Source of the DNA: Myxococcales bacterium
GTDB lineage: Bacteria; Myxococcota; UBA796; SXON01
Reading direction: 5' to 3'
NCBI GenBank assembly: GCA_009692585.1
Contig: SHYX01000044.1
Span: forward strand, 1-37,310
Length of the DNA stretch: 37,310 nucleotides
Position 1 is the stretch's first letter. Every line of letters begins with the position of its first letter. Positions 1 through 13,094 of this stretch are shown here, piece by piece. The translations under genes were made by a program, and so were the position numbers. The notes under the pieces were generated by a model that worked only from the letters and a program-made list of their open reading frames with translations, was not told where the DNA came from and did not search any database.

Positions 1-120
1 CAGTGTCCTCGGTCCCGGTGTCGCCAGTGTCCTCGGTCCCGGTGTCGCCAGTGTCCTCGGTCCCGGTGTCGCCAGTGTCCTCGGTCCCGGTGTCGCCAGT
101 GTCCTCGGTCCCGGTGTCGG
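1..120. repeat. 24-bp tandem repeat, five copies, coding for GDTGTEDT
   Basis: Five head-to-tail copies of a 24-bp unit start at 1, 25, 49, 73 and 97. They are identical except for the last base of the fifth copy. The unit is a multiple of three, so copy-number change keeps the frame of the lipoprotein on the minus strand. The array may continue left of the window. Confidence 0.9.
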
Positions 121-205
121 TGTCGGTGTCCGCCGGGTCACCGCTGTCCGTCCGGGCGACGGGGCATCCGAAAAGGAGCAGAAGAGGCAGAGTGTGGCGG
201 CGCAT
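1..205 (-). CDS. N-terminal part of a DTG-rich lipoprotein, cut by the window edge
   Basis: The reading frame opens at an ATG (205-203) and runs off the left edge without a stop, so only the first 68 residues are seen. It begins with a short signal peptide: two Arg, then a Leu-rich core ending in LLLLFGC, a good lipobox with Cys14 as the lipidated residue. The mature part is low complexity, first Asp/Thr-rich and then an 8-residue unit (GDTGTEDT) repeated about five times. Acidic DTG tracts like this usually act as flexible linkers behind the lipid anchor in myxobacterial surface proteins. The functional domain would lie beyond the window. An outer-membrane lipoprotein is likely; no function can be assigned. 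Confidence 0.75.
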   Translation of the reverse strand, partial: MRRHTLPLLLLFGCPVARTDSGDPADTDTDTGTEDTGDTGTEDTGDTGTEDTGDTGTEDTGDTGTEDT

Positions 206-275
206 GGAATCCTCGATCTCGCACCCACCATAGGCCGAGCTGAGGGGAGTTACAACAGCGAAAGCCCCTCCGCGG

Positions 276-1124
276 CTACTGGCAGGAGCAGGGCTCGAAG
301 ACCGGGCCGCCCAGGGGGCTGGCGTCGAGCGACCGGGCCGACGGCACCGCGTCCATCACGAACCGGATTCCGGCGCCTCCCACGCTCGCCTGGCCTGGTT
401 GGGCGCTCGAGCCGCTGCTGGCGTTGCCCGACGCGCACACCTCACCCCGGCTCACCGTGGTGGCTCCGAACGCGATGTCGAGCGGCGCGACGCCGGCCAC
501 TTGCACCCATTTTGCCCCGCGGCGGACCCACCCGGCGACGGTGCCATCGTAGGCCTGGACGCTCGCCCACCCGGGAATCTCGAGCGTAGCGCCATTGTAG
601 GCCGCCACCGCATCGACCGCGACCGTACCCACAATCTCTGCGCCCGCACCGGGAACGCCCCACTCCCACTGCGCAGAGAAGCTAGCCCCGCCCCCGCCAT
701 CCACGCCGATGGTGCCGGTGTTTCCCGCCTCTGAACGCGTCACGGCGTGGCCCGTGGCGCTGGCCGCGAGCCGGGTCGGTTCAATCTGCGCGGTACTGCC
801 GCTGTCGACGTAGCCGTCCGCCCAGATCGTCGCGACACATGTCCCCTCGCCCGGCAGCGAGTCGACGGCGATCAACTGGGGAGACCACCGACGGGTGGCG
901 CCCCCGACGCCGTCCTTCGCATCGCACATGTCTTCTTCGCGCCGCGGCTGGAAGCTGCGAACCGTCGCGCTGGTGGCCGAAAAGGTTCCGTGCCTGGCCG
1001 AGCCGGCGCCATCGGTGTCACGCTCCTCGACGATGGTCCAACCGGCGTTCGCCGAGGACACGGCTTCGGTGGCCGCGCAAACGTTCCAGGCGCTGGCGGC
1101 GGCCATCGAGATGAAGCTGAGCAT
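276..1124 (-). CDS. Predicted exported protein of unknown function
   Basis: The 282-residue protein starts at an ATG with a GAGGT Shine-Dalgarno about 8 nt upstream. The N-terminus is short and hydrophobic, with Ala-rich residues up to about position 17, and looks like a weak signal peptide or a type IV pilin-like leader without the Glu. The rest is rich in Gly, Ala, Ser, Thr and Val with few Lys, as in extracellular beta-rich proteins. Cys occurs near the start, in the middle and as a C-terminal CxC (CSC), so disulphides are possible. I recognise no family. It lies 67 bp downstream of the propeller gene at 1192-2391 on the same strand and may share its transcript. Confidence 0.6.
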   Translation of the reverse strand: MLSFISMAAASAWNVCAATEAVSSANAGWTIVEERDTDGAGSARHGTFSATSATVRSFQPRREEDMCDAKDGVGGATRRWSPQLIAVDSLPGEGTCVATIWADGYVDSGSTAQIEPTRLAASATGHAVTRSEAGNTGTIGVDGGGGASFSAQWEWGVPGAGAEIVGTVAVDAVAAYNGATLEIPGWASVQAYDGTVAGWVRRGAKWVQVAGVAPLDIAFGATTVSRGEVCASGNASSGSSAQPGQASVGGAGIRFVMDAVPSARSLDASPLGGPVFEPCSCQ

Positions 1125-1191
1125 GGGGAGACCTCGGTTGCACCACAGATCGGATCGCAGGCTCCGGTGCGTGAGGGCTCTCGGCGCGCGA

Positions 1192-2970
<1,779 letters not shown>

Positions 2971-3020
2971 GGGCAGTCTCCGCCGCCAGTGTAGCCCGAG
3001 CGGACCAATTACGAAGCCGG

Positions 3021-3434
3021 ATGCGCGTGGTCGAGGTGGTCATCGAAGTTCCCAAGGGCAGCTTCGTCAAGCGGGAGCTGGGGCGCGGGGTGGAATACGT
3101 CTCGCCGATACCGTGCCCGTTCAACTACGGGTGTGTGCCCGGCGAGCTCGCCGAGGACGGCGACCCGGCCGACGCCCTGGTCCTCGGGCCGCGCCTGGCC
3201 GCCGGGGCCAGCGTCACCACCACCGCGTGGCTGCGCGTCCGATTCATCGACGACGGCGCGGTGGATGACAAGCTGGTCTGCGGTCAGCAGCCGCCAACCG
3301 AACGAGAGCGCGCCCAGGTCGAGCGTTTTTTCACCGTGTATGCCATCGCGCGCACCGCGCTGAACCGCCTCCGCGGCCGCGGCGCCGCCCGCTGTCTCGG
3401 CGTCGCGCCGCTCACCGGCGCCACCATCGGATAA
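3021..3434 (+). CDS. Short family I inorganic pyrophosphatase-like protein
   Basis: The 137-residue protein resembles family I inorganic pyrophosphatase, which hydrolyses PPi to two phosphates in the cytoplasm. The order of motifs matches: VIEVP with Glu9, Lys17/Glu19, FNYG (34-37), the signature EDGDPADALVL with Asp46, Asp48 and Asp51, and DDGAVDDK with Asp77, Asp82 and Lys84. It is shorter than the usual 170-180 residues. The segment before NYG is contracted, so the Arg and Tyr matching E. coli Arg43 and Tyr51 seem to be missing, and the C-terminal helix is divergent. ATG 3021 was chosen because homology begins there. It is 8 bp ahead of the membrane protein gene. It may be a genuine short pyrophosphatase or a paralogue with changed activity. 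Confidence 0.75.
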   Translation: MRVVEVVIEVPKGSFVKRELGRGVEYVSPIPCPFNYGCVPGELAEDGDPADALVLGPRLAAGASVTTTAWLRVRFIDDGAVDDKLVCGQQPPTERERAQVERFFTVYAIARTALNRLRGRGAARCLGVAPLTGATIG

Positions 3435-3442
3435 GCGGCCTC

Positions 3443-5146
3443 GTGCGCCTCCGATACACGGCCGTTCTGCTCGTTGTGCTGGTGGCGTGGTTGCACTGGC
3501 CGCTGGCGGACGGCGGCCTGCTCGGCGCCCCAGGTACCGACGTGTACCGTGCGGTGTGGGGATTTGATCACCAGGCGCGGGGCCTGCCGCTGCCGTTCTG
3601 GACGGACCGGGTCGGGTTTCCGGCCGGAGAAAAGCTGGTCATCCTCCCCTTCGCATCCTCGCTCCTTGGCGCGCCGCTGCACGCGCTCTTTGGGCCGTGG
3701 GTCGGCTACAACCTGTGGATGATCGCGCTGGTGGCGGCGGGCGGGATCGCCACCGCCTGGTGGGTGGGCGAGGCCAGCCGCAGCCCTTCGGCGGGGCTCG
3801 TCGCCGGGGTGGGCATGGTCACCCAGCCGTCCATCCTCCTGGCACTGACCGACGGCACCCCGGAGCACGCGGCGTTCTGGGCCCTGCCCGCCACCTTCGC
3901 AGCGTTGTGGGCCGCGAGCCGGAGCCCGCTCCGCGTCTGGCCGTTTCTGGCGGGTGTGTTGGCCACGGTGGTCGCCCTCGACAGTCCGTACCACGCGATC
4001 TTCGCGGTCCCGATCGTCCCCGGGCTCTTGTGGCGCTGTTCGCCGCGGGCCCGCTTGCGTTTCGCCGGCACCGCCCTCTTGGGCGCCGCGGTGGTGGCAT
4101 TCCTGTACTACAAGCTCCCGCTGGCGGGCCCGCTGGACAACCGATGGGAGAACGCCGTTCGCCTGTCCACGTGGTGGCGGTGGGACCTCCGGCGGGTGGC
4201 CACGGCGTGGGACCAGAGATACACCCCGGCGTTCATCCCCATCTTCACGCTCCTTGGCACGCTCGCGCTCGCGATTCTGCGGCCGGCTCGCACCTGGCCC
4301 TGGTTGCTGGCGGCGCTGGCCTCGTTGGCGTTCGCCCTGGGCGCGAACCGGGAGAATGCCGTCGTCCTCGAGGGTTGGCTGCCGTCGATCGGGGCCGCAC
4401 TCGGCACGGGACTCAGCTGGTTCAACGAACACCTTGCCCCCGATGCGATCCGTTTCCCCCGTCGCTGGCTGGTCCCGGCAGCGCTCTGCATGTGGACCGC
4501 GGCCGGGATCGGCCTGTCGCGACTGCCGGCGGAGTGGATGCGGCTGCTGGTCGCGCTGCCCGTCGCCGCCGGTACGATCTGGCTCACCCTCGACCGCACC
4601 GGCTACCGCGAGGGATTCCCGGAGCTCCGGGTGCCCACCCCCGCCTTCGCCACGTTCGTGCGAGCCCACAAGACCGATGGCGCCGCGCTGATCCTGCCCA
4701 CCATCCGCGGCGCCAACCGCAAACACGAACGCTTCGAGCTCCCGATCTACGCCAACCTCGACGCGGGCCTCCGATCGGCGGACCTCCCCTTCCTCCAGGT
4801 GGCCGTGGGCAGGGCCCTGGTCAACGCCCCGGATGGGCTCTTCACCATGATCCCGAGGCACAAACAGAGCACTCGCGTCACGCGCATGGTGCAGGACCTC
4901 AACGATCTTTGTACGCCGCAGACGACCGGCAACCCGATCGCCCCGTCGGCAACCCAGGAGCCGGCGCAACGGGCCGATGTCGCCGACTACCTCGTCCAGA
5001 AAGGGCTGCGGTTCGTCATCCTCGACGACGAAGCCTATGCCGAGGCCGGGCTCGCCCTCGCCCGACTCCCCTTCGCGCGGCACCTCGTCGAGGAGCTTCG
5101 TTTTGCCGATGGCACCGGGGTCACCGTCTTCGTCCTCCAGCCATGA
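3443..5146 (+). CDS. Polytopic membrane protein, GT-C glycosyltransferase-like
   Basis: The 567-residue protein starts at GTG 3443, 8 bp after the pyrophosphatase-like gene. It has an N-terminal transmembrane helix, a loop carrying GTDVYRAVW, then about ten more hydrophobic segments up to residue 380, and a soluble C-terminal domain of about 180 residues. One membrane helix, a first loop with an Asp, further helices and a C-terminal soluble domain is the layout of GT-C glycosyltransferases, which use lipid-linked sugars at the outer face of the inner membrane. No specific subfamily signature was found, so the enzymatic call is inference. The gene ends 30 bp before clpX and may be cotranscribed with it. 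Confidence 0.6.
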   Translation: MRLRYTAVLLVVLVAWLHWPLADGGLLGAPGTDVYRAVWGFDHQARGLPLPFWTDRVGFPAGEKLVILPFASSLLGAPLHALFGPWVGYNLWMIALVAAGGIATAWWVGEASRSPSAGLVAGVGMVTQPSILLALTDGTPEHAAFWALPATFAALWAASRSPLRVWPFLAGVLATVVALDSPYHAIFAVPIVPGLLWRCSPRARLRFAGTALLGAAVVAFLYYKLPLAGPLDNRWENAVRLSTWWRWDLRRVATAWDQRYTPAFIPIFTLLGTLALAILRPARTWPWLLAALASLAFALGANRENAVVLEGWLPSIGAALGTGLSWFNEHLAPDAIRFPRRWLVPAALCMWTAAGIGLSRLPAEWMRLLVALPVAAGTIWLTLDRTGYREGFPELRVPTPAFATFVRAHKTDGAALILPTIRGANRKHERFELPIYANLDAGLRSADLPFLQVAVGRALVNAPDGLFTMIPRHKQSTRVTRMVQDLNDLCTPQTTGNPIAPSATQEPAQRADVADYLVQKGLRFVILDDEAYAEAGLALARLPFARHLVEELRFADGTGVTVFVLQP

Positions 5147-5176
5147 CCGGAGCGGCCGACCCCGTTACCTGTCCAG

Positions 5177-8871
<3,695 letters not shown>

Positions 8872-8883
8872 GGCGTGTAGAGC

Positions 8884-8912
8884 TTGACACCCGCGGGGGC
8901 CCACACTAAACG
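8884..8912 (+). promoter_or_regulatory. Sigma70-type promoter for the tRNA-Val/tRNA-Asp unit
   Basis: A perfect -35 hexamer TTGACA (8884-8889) is followed after 17 nt by TAAACG (8907-8912). The -10 keeps the T, A and second A of TATAAT. It ends 20 nt before the first tRNA base and lies just after the lon stop. Confidence 0.65.
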
Positions 8913-8932
8913 TGCGGGGCCGCCGGGAAGCC

Positions 8933-9005
8933 GGGCGGATAGCTCAGTCGGAAGAGCAGGAGCCTTACAAGCTCCGGGTCGCAGGTTCGAGCCCTGTTCC
9001 GCCCA
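8933..9005 (+). tRNA. tRNA-Val (anticodon TAC)
   Basis: A full cloverleaf can be folded. Acceptor GGGCGGA (8933-8939) pairs with TCCGCCC (8998-9004). The D stem is GCTC/GAGC, the anticodon stem GGAGC/GCTCC with loop CTTACAA, and the T stem GCAGG/CCTGT. Discriminator A is 9005. CCA is not encoded. Confidence 0.95.
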
Positions 9006-9026
9006 CCCTTCCCAAAAAGCTCACGT

Positions 9027-9103
9027 GGAGTGGTAGTTAAGTCGGTTATAACGCTAGCCTGTCACGCTAGAGGCCGCGGGTTCGAGTCCCGTCCGCTCCG
9101 CCA
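9027..9103 (+). tRNA. tRNA-Asp (anticodon GTC)
   Basis: Acceptor GGAGTGG (9027-9033) pairs with CCGCTCC (9093-9099). The anticodon stem is CTAGC/GCTAG around loop CTGTCAC, with GTC at 9061-9063. The T arm is GCGGG/CCCGT. Discriminator G and an encoded CCA (9101-9103) follow. Confidence 0.95.
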
Positions 9104-9109
9104 TCTTGG

Positions 9110-9146
9110 ACCCCCCGTCAGCAAGGACGGGGGGTTCTCGGTTTTT
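9110..9146 (+). terminator. Rho-independent terminator after tRNA-Asp
   Basis: A perfect 10-bp stem, ACCCCCCGTC (9110-9119) with GACGGGGGGT (9126-9135), closes a 6-nt loop. A short tract ending in TTTTT (9142-9146) follows. It sits 6 nt after the tRNA-Asp CCA. Confidence 0.88.
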
Positions 9147-9182
9147 GGGTTCGAGCTCGCGTGGCCCAGCCACCGCCAGCCA

Positions 9183-9959
9183 TCAGTCCTTCCAGGCGTC
9201 CTCGTCCATCGGGTCGTACCATCCGGACCAGACCCCAACCGCCGGGTAGACGAGCTCCAGCTGGATGAGTTCCTCAGGGTGCAGTTCGCCCCAGTATGCG
9301 TGGAACCGGGTGAGGTGGTCCTCGCCGTACCCCATGCGCCAGCCGATTGAGTACCGGTGCATCTCAGGGTGCGCGATCCACGGCGGCAGTGGGGCTCCTT
9401 CGGGGACGCGCGGATGGGGAAACCGCCGCAGGCGGTCGCGGACCTGGCTCAACGCGAAGCCGAGCAGGTTCTCGCCCTTCCACGTCGTGACGTCGTGAAT
9501 CCCCGGTGCGGTGCCGGCCAGGCCGATGCCCCAGATCCGGTCGACAGGACTCGCCTCCACCAGCACGTCGTCGCCCGTCGACAACAACCAGGCGAGCAGC
9601 GGCGGGTTCTGCCGAAACTTCTCGACGTTGCCCGCGCGGACGATGCCGAATCTTGCATCGTTCCAGACGCGGTCATCGAAATCCTTCACCTTGCGCCCCA
9701 ACGCCTTGGCGGCGCCGGGCGTGGTCGCGGCGAGGATCTTGGCATGGGCTTCGACATCGTCGAAGAGCAACGCCTTCTGGGCCATCATCCAGTGTTCGGC
9801 GGTACGGTAGGTGTTTCCTTCGATCGAGAATGGGGCTTCCCACCACTGGCTGAGCAGCCACGGCCCGTAGCCCGACCCGGAGTGCCCCCAAAAGAACCGA
9901 AAGCGAAGTTCCTCCCCGGCAAGCTGGCGGGCATGGAGCGCGAGAATGTGGGCGTTCAT
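9183..9959 (-). CDS. NADAR (YbiA-like) domain protein with a C-terminal extension
   Basis: The 258-residue protein has the NADAR fold in residues about 18-185. Diagnostic pieces are FFWGH near residue 22, SQWW.APF, the signature TAEHWMMAQKA, LGRKVKDFD..VWN, GNVEKFRQNP, TGDDVLVEASPVDRIWGIGL and WKGENLLGFALSQVRDRL. The family includes YbiA, which cleaves N-glycosidic bonds of riboflavin intermediates, and members that remove ADP-ribose from guanine in nucleic acid. About 70 further residues, rich in Trp, Tyr, His and Pro, are not part of the core domain and are unknown to me. ATG 9959 is preferred to the TTG one codon upstream. The gene is divergent from the helix-turn-helix gene at 10114; no DarT-like transferase is adjacent. 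Which reaction it performs is not settled by sequence. Confidence 0.85.
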   Translation of the reverse strand: MNAHILALHARQLAGEELRFRFFWGHSGSGYGPWLLSQWWEAPFSIEGNTYRTAEHWMMAQKALLFDDVEAHAKILAATTPGAAKALGRKVKDFDDRVWNDARFGIVRAGNVEKFRQNPPLLAWLLSTGDDVLVEASPVDRIWGIGLAGTAPGIHDVTTWKGENLLGFALSQVRDRLRRFPHPRVPEGAPLPPWIAHPEMHRYSIGWRMGYGEDHLTRFHAYWGELHPEELIQLELVYPAVGVWSGWYDPMDEDAWKD

Positions 9960-10113
9960 CAAGGCGCACTATCAGCGGCGGGCCGTGCGTGCGCGTCCTC
10001 TGCGCACCGGATGGCAACCCGAGCCCGGCAGCCCGTGCGGGAACGGTTGACGGTTTTGGCGGTTCTGCTTCTCATCAGTGCATCCGCGACCGATGTTCTC
10101 GGAGGAGTTGCCG

Positions 10114-10458
10114 ATGACCGCCATGACCGCCACCCTCTACGCCGAAGTGACCTCGACGCTCGCGAAGGCCGGGCGTGCCGACCTCGTGGAGCAGCTCGCG
10201 GCGTTCTTCCTCAAGGAAACGCTCACCAGCAGCGAGGCTGCGGCTCTCCTCGGTCTGTCCTCGGCGAACACCGTGAAGAACTGGCTCGCAGGCGGGTACT
10301 TCCCCGGCGCGTTCCAGACCCGAGGCGGTCACTGGAGATTCCTCCGGGCCGAGGTGGAAGCCGTGAAGGCTCGAATGGCGGATCTGCGTGAGCGGAACGG
10401 ACGGGGCGACCTCGCGCCGCCCGACTCGGACGACGACTCGACGCCGCCCCTGCTGTAG
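10114..10458 (+). CDS. Helix-turn-helix DNA-binding protein (MerR/excisionase-like)
   Basis: The 114-residue protein starts at ATG 10114, preceded by a strong GGAGGAG (10101-10107); in-frame starts further upstream lack this. Residues 38-58 (TSSEAAALLGLSSANTVKNWL) form a helix-turn-helix, followed by a short wing, GYFPGAFQTRGGHWRF (61-76). This is the layout of MerR/excisionase-type winged HTH proteins. The N-terminal 35 residues are helical and the C-terminus is acidic. Proteins of this type are often antitoxins placed directly before a PIN-domain toxin. Here no toxin gene follows; the next gene is a cytochrome. It is either a stand-alone regulator or an orphan antitoxin. Confidence 0.75.
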   Translation: MTAMTATLYAEVTSTLAKAGRADLVEQLAAFFLKETLTSSEAAALLGLSSANTVKNWLAGGYFPGAFQTRGGHWRFLRAEVEAVKARMADLRERNGRGDLAPPDSDDDSTPPLL

Positions 10459-10626
10459 CGACCGACCTCGGCCGCCGCGTTCAGCGCGGGAGATCGCCAC
10501 ACGTGGCTACCGCGTCCTGGACGTGCAGCGCGCGCACACAGAACGCGCCGCGGGCGGGGCGACCTCGCGGGTGTTGCGGGCCGCTTCGAGAGCGTCGTGG
10601 TCGAGGGTGCCACGGGTGCGGGGAGC

Positions 10627-11097
10627 ATGCTAAAGGCGCGCATGCGTCGGACCCACATCATGCGCGGATTGCTGGCCGCGCTGGTCACCTACGGCTTCGC
10701 GAGCCCGATTGTCGGCAGCGCTCGGGCCGCCCCGGCGGCATCGAGCGTGCCCACCAAACGCCCACCGGACCGTGAACGCGGCCGCGAACTCTACCTGCTG
10801 AGTTGTTGGCAGTGCCACGGCACCGAGGGCAAAGGCGATGGTCCCGCGGCGACCGCGCTCGTCGGCGGTGTGCCGTCCCTCCTGGGCGCGGTGAGCAAGG
10901 ACAAGTTCGATGCGCTCATCAAGGTGATCGAAGACGGCAAGGGCTCAATGCCCGCCTACAACGAGGATATCGACAAACATGACGCGCGGCGTATCCTCCT
11001 ATATGTCGAGGATGCCCTCCAGGGACGAACCGAAGCCCGGGGCGAAAAGGGCGAAAAAGACAAGGAAAAGACCGAAGACGCCGAGCCTCAGAACTGA
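10627..11097 (+). CDS. Exported c-type cytochrome (class I, single haem)
   Basis: The 156-residue protein starts at ATG 10627 with GGGAG close upstream. A basic N-terminus (KARMRR) and a hydrophobic core ending near GSARAAPA (30-37) form a signal peptide, so it acts in the periplasm as an electron carrier. The haem site is CWQCH (60-64), with a likely axial Met108 in GSMPAY. The segment GTEGKGDGP after the CXXCH is typical of small c-type cytochromes. The C-terminus is a charged Lys/Glu tail after residue 135, probably disordered. It converges with the CotH gene (9 bp between stops). A second small cytochrome lies at 12789-13094. The redox partners are not shown. Confidence 0.88.
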   Translation: MLKARMRRTHIMRGLLAALVTYGFASPIVGSARAAPAASSVPTKRPPDRERGRELYLLSCWQCHGTEGKGDGPAATALVGGVPSLLGAVSKDKFDALIKVIEDGKGSMPAYNEDIDKHDARRILLYVEDALQGRTEARGEKGEKDKEKTEDAEPQN

Positions 11098-11106
11098 CCG
11101 ACGCGG

Positions 11107-12738
11107 CTACGGCAGGGCGCAGATGGACGGGTGCGACTCCGCACACGGGGCCGAACCGATGCTGAAGCTCGCTTCGTCCCAGGTCTGGCACGTTCCGGCC
11201 GATTGACCCGCAATCCACCAACCCTGGGTGTCGGGCCACGTCCAGAAGAAGCTCATGTGCCAGTCTTCACTATCGCTGAGCTCCGCCAGCGTCCCACCCT
11301 GCGCCATACAGTTGATCTGGGCCTGCGAGGCGGTGCGCGGCCACGAGCAATACAACCGGTGGCGCGCGTCCAGGTCATGGCGAATGCAATCCTCGCAGCC
11401 CGCCGTCTCATCGACGAGGCCGTTCCCATCGTCGTCCCGGAGATTGCAGACCTCCGGCGTGGCTGGCACTTCATCATTACTGTCGCGACATACATCAAGC
11501 CCGTCGCCATCCAAATCGGCAGTGGATCCACGTTCGCAGGCGACCCACGACCTCAAAAATGCGTGACGTGAGGGAAACCATTCGGCCAGGCGCTGCAGCG
11601 TCTGGGCGCGTTCTTCATCGCCCCAGGTTCGGAGCTCGTCCGCCGCGACCGCAAACTCGATCTGGGCGCTCCATTGCTCGGCCGACGCCGCAAGCGTCAC
11701 CGGGTCCATCGCCTCGTTGAGCGCCTCGACTTCGTCCACGTACAGTGACCGATAATACTCGTCCTGCATCGCGAGCAGGAAATGTCGCTCCTGGTACAAC
11801 CCGTGGCCATATCCGCTGATCGGATCGCTGTTGTATTGGACAATTTCCAAGGTGTCGTCGAAGTCCCACGGCACGAACAAGATCCCGGCGGTCGGGTGGT
11901 CGTAGAGATAGAAGTTGTGCCCGCAACAAACGTAGCCGTCGTCATCGCCCAGCACCGTCTCCGCTGCCCAGGCCCGCACCCACTGGGAAACGTCACCCGT
12001 CGCCTCCATCTGCTCGATGCTGCCAGACGCCCAGAACGCCTCGATCGCAGCGTAGTCCGCCTCGTCGTCGTTTGCCGTGGGCTCCACCCCATACTTCCAG
12101 AGCGTGCCCCCAGCGTCGGCCTTTCCGAACGCCCGCTCCAGGTATTCGTGATCGAAGTACTCGATGTGGCCGTACACGCCGTAGAACTCTCCGTTGACCG
12201 ACAACGTTGCGTTGTTGCCACAGGCGGCGGGAAGATCGCCCCGAGCGCGCATGGCCGCCCACGACAATCGGTCGCGCAACACCGTCGAGTCGTACCAACT
12301 GGCATCAAGTGTCGTTTTTCGTAGACCATGGAACCGGGCGTCGGGATCGACCTCATTGAACGAGAGGACGAACTGCATTTTGTCACCGAACCAACTGAAG
12401 TTGGGATTTCCCTTGAGCCGCACCATCACGGTCACGCTCTCCGCGTCGACGTGCAGGGTCGCCTCGTGGTAGGCCTTGCGCCCGGACGAGTAATCCGCCT
12501 CCAGGCTCGCCCACTCCACGGCCGAGATCTCCAGGTCATAGGCCGGAAGCCGGTCCTGGGCGTACAGAGCGGAACAGCCGTCAGGGTCCGCAACGCCCCC
12601 GCCCGTGTCGGCGGTGTCCGTCGTCCCGGCGGTGTCGCCCGGAAGGAGGTCGGCGCCGTCCGCACGCCCACTGTCGCGACCAGAATCCATCGCCGGCGGT
12701 TCGGGCTCGGTGGTACACGCGAGAAGGTGGAGGAGCAT
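11107..12738 (-). CDS. CotH-family lipoprotein with a C-terminal C-type-lectin-like domain
   Basis: The 543-residue protein has a very short leader (MLLHLLAC) with Cys8 in a lipobox, then a DT/DG-rich linker to about residue 55. Residues about 60-390 match the CotH (spore coat H-like) fold: a YDLEIS opening, VMVRLKGN, DKMQFVLSFN, HGLRKTTLDASWYD, RDRLSWAAMR, NGEFYGVYGHIEYFD, and the late GHNFYLYD...FVPWDFDDTL. Known CotH proteins are atypical secreted protein kinases in spore formers. A Cys/Asp-rich metal-binding motif (CNLRDDDGNGLVDE) follows. The last 85 residues, with WWIAGQ, WDEASF and a final SHPSICAL, look like a C-type-lectin-like domain. Surface-anchored; whether it phosphorylates proteins is inference. 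Confidence 0.85.
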   Translation of the reverse strand: MLLHLLACTTEPEPPAMDSGRDSGRADGADLLPGDTAGTTDTADTGGGVADPDGCSALYAQDRLPAYDLEISAVEWASLEADYSSGRKAYHEATLHVDAESVTVMVRLKGNPNFSWFGDKMQFVLSFNEVDPDARFHGLRKTTLDASWYDSTVLRDRLSWAAMRARGDLPAACGNNATLSVNGEFYGVYGHIEYFDHEYLERAFGKADAGGTLWKYGVEPTANDDEADYAAIEAFWASGSIEQMEATGDVSQWVRAWAAETVLGDDDGYVCCGHNFYLYDHPTAGILFVPWDFDDTLEIVQYNSDPISGYGHGLYQERHFLLAMQDEYYRSLYVDEVEALNEAMDPVTLAASAEQWSAQIEFAVAADELRTWGDEERAQTLQRLAEWFPSRHAFLRSWVACERGSTADLDGDGLDVCRDSNDEVPATPEVCNLRDDDGNGLVDETAGCEDCIRHDLDARHRLYCSWPRTASQAQINCMAQGGTLAELSDSEDWHMSFFWTWPDTQGWWIAGQSAGTCQTWDEASFSIGSAPCAESHPSICALP

Positions 12739-12788
12739 CGGGCGAGCCTTCCCACGCCGCCGAGGCTTGTCAAGGATAGCTTCTCGAC

Positions 12789-13094
12789 ATGCTGCTCTTC
12801 CTCCCGCTCGCGCTCGCGGCCGACCCGATGGCCGGCCGAGCGGTCTACGAGGCCAACTGCACGGCGTGCCACGGCCTCGCCGGGGACGGCAAGGGCCCGG
12901 CCGCGCTGGCCCTGAAGGTCAGACCCACCGACTTCACCGCCGCGATGTGGTGGTCGACGCGAACCGATGCCGACGTCGGCGCCTCGATCCGCGCCGGCAA
13001 GCCGGGCACGCCGATGGCAGCGTTCTCGCAGCTCACCAAGGTCGAGGTCGCCGACATGGTGGCCTACCTGCGCGCGCTGTCGAAGGTGCCGTGA
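12789..13094 (+). CDS. Small c-type cytochrome
   Basis: The 101-residue protein has a minimal signal peptide (LLFLPLALAADP) and a single haem site, CTACH (24-28), followed by GLAGDGKGP. A likely axial Met76 lies in GTPMAAF, and a final helix reads EVADMVAYLRAL. This is the compact class I cytochrome c fold of periplasmic electron carriers. The stop overlaps the GTG start of uppP (GTGA), so the two are probably translated together even though their roles are not obviously linked. It is similar in size and motif pattern to the cytochrome at 10627-11097. Confidence 0.88.
   Translation: MLLFLPLALAADPMAGRAVYEANCTACHGLAGDGKGPAALALKVRPTDFTAAMWWSTRTDADVGASIRAGKPGTPMAAFSQLTKVEVADMVAYLRALSKVP

Noticed and set aside
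3284..5083. A 599-codon minus-strand frame opposite the membrane protein
   Set aside because: It has the Arg/Gly/Glu-rich composition of a high-GC shadow frame, no domain, and lies antisense to a gene with transmembrane pattern.
9030..9350. Plus-strand frame with VVKSVITLACHARGRGFESRPLRH
   Set aside because: It translates tRNA-Asp and the terminator and runs antisense to the NADAR gene.
10047..10075. Possible promoter TTGACG-17-TCTCAT before the helix-turn-helix gene
   Set aside because: The -35 is good but the -10 is too weak to support a call.
12745..12773. TTGACA on the minus strand before the CotH gene
   Set aside because: The matching -10 (AAGGCT) is poor and would lie only a few bases before the start codon.
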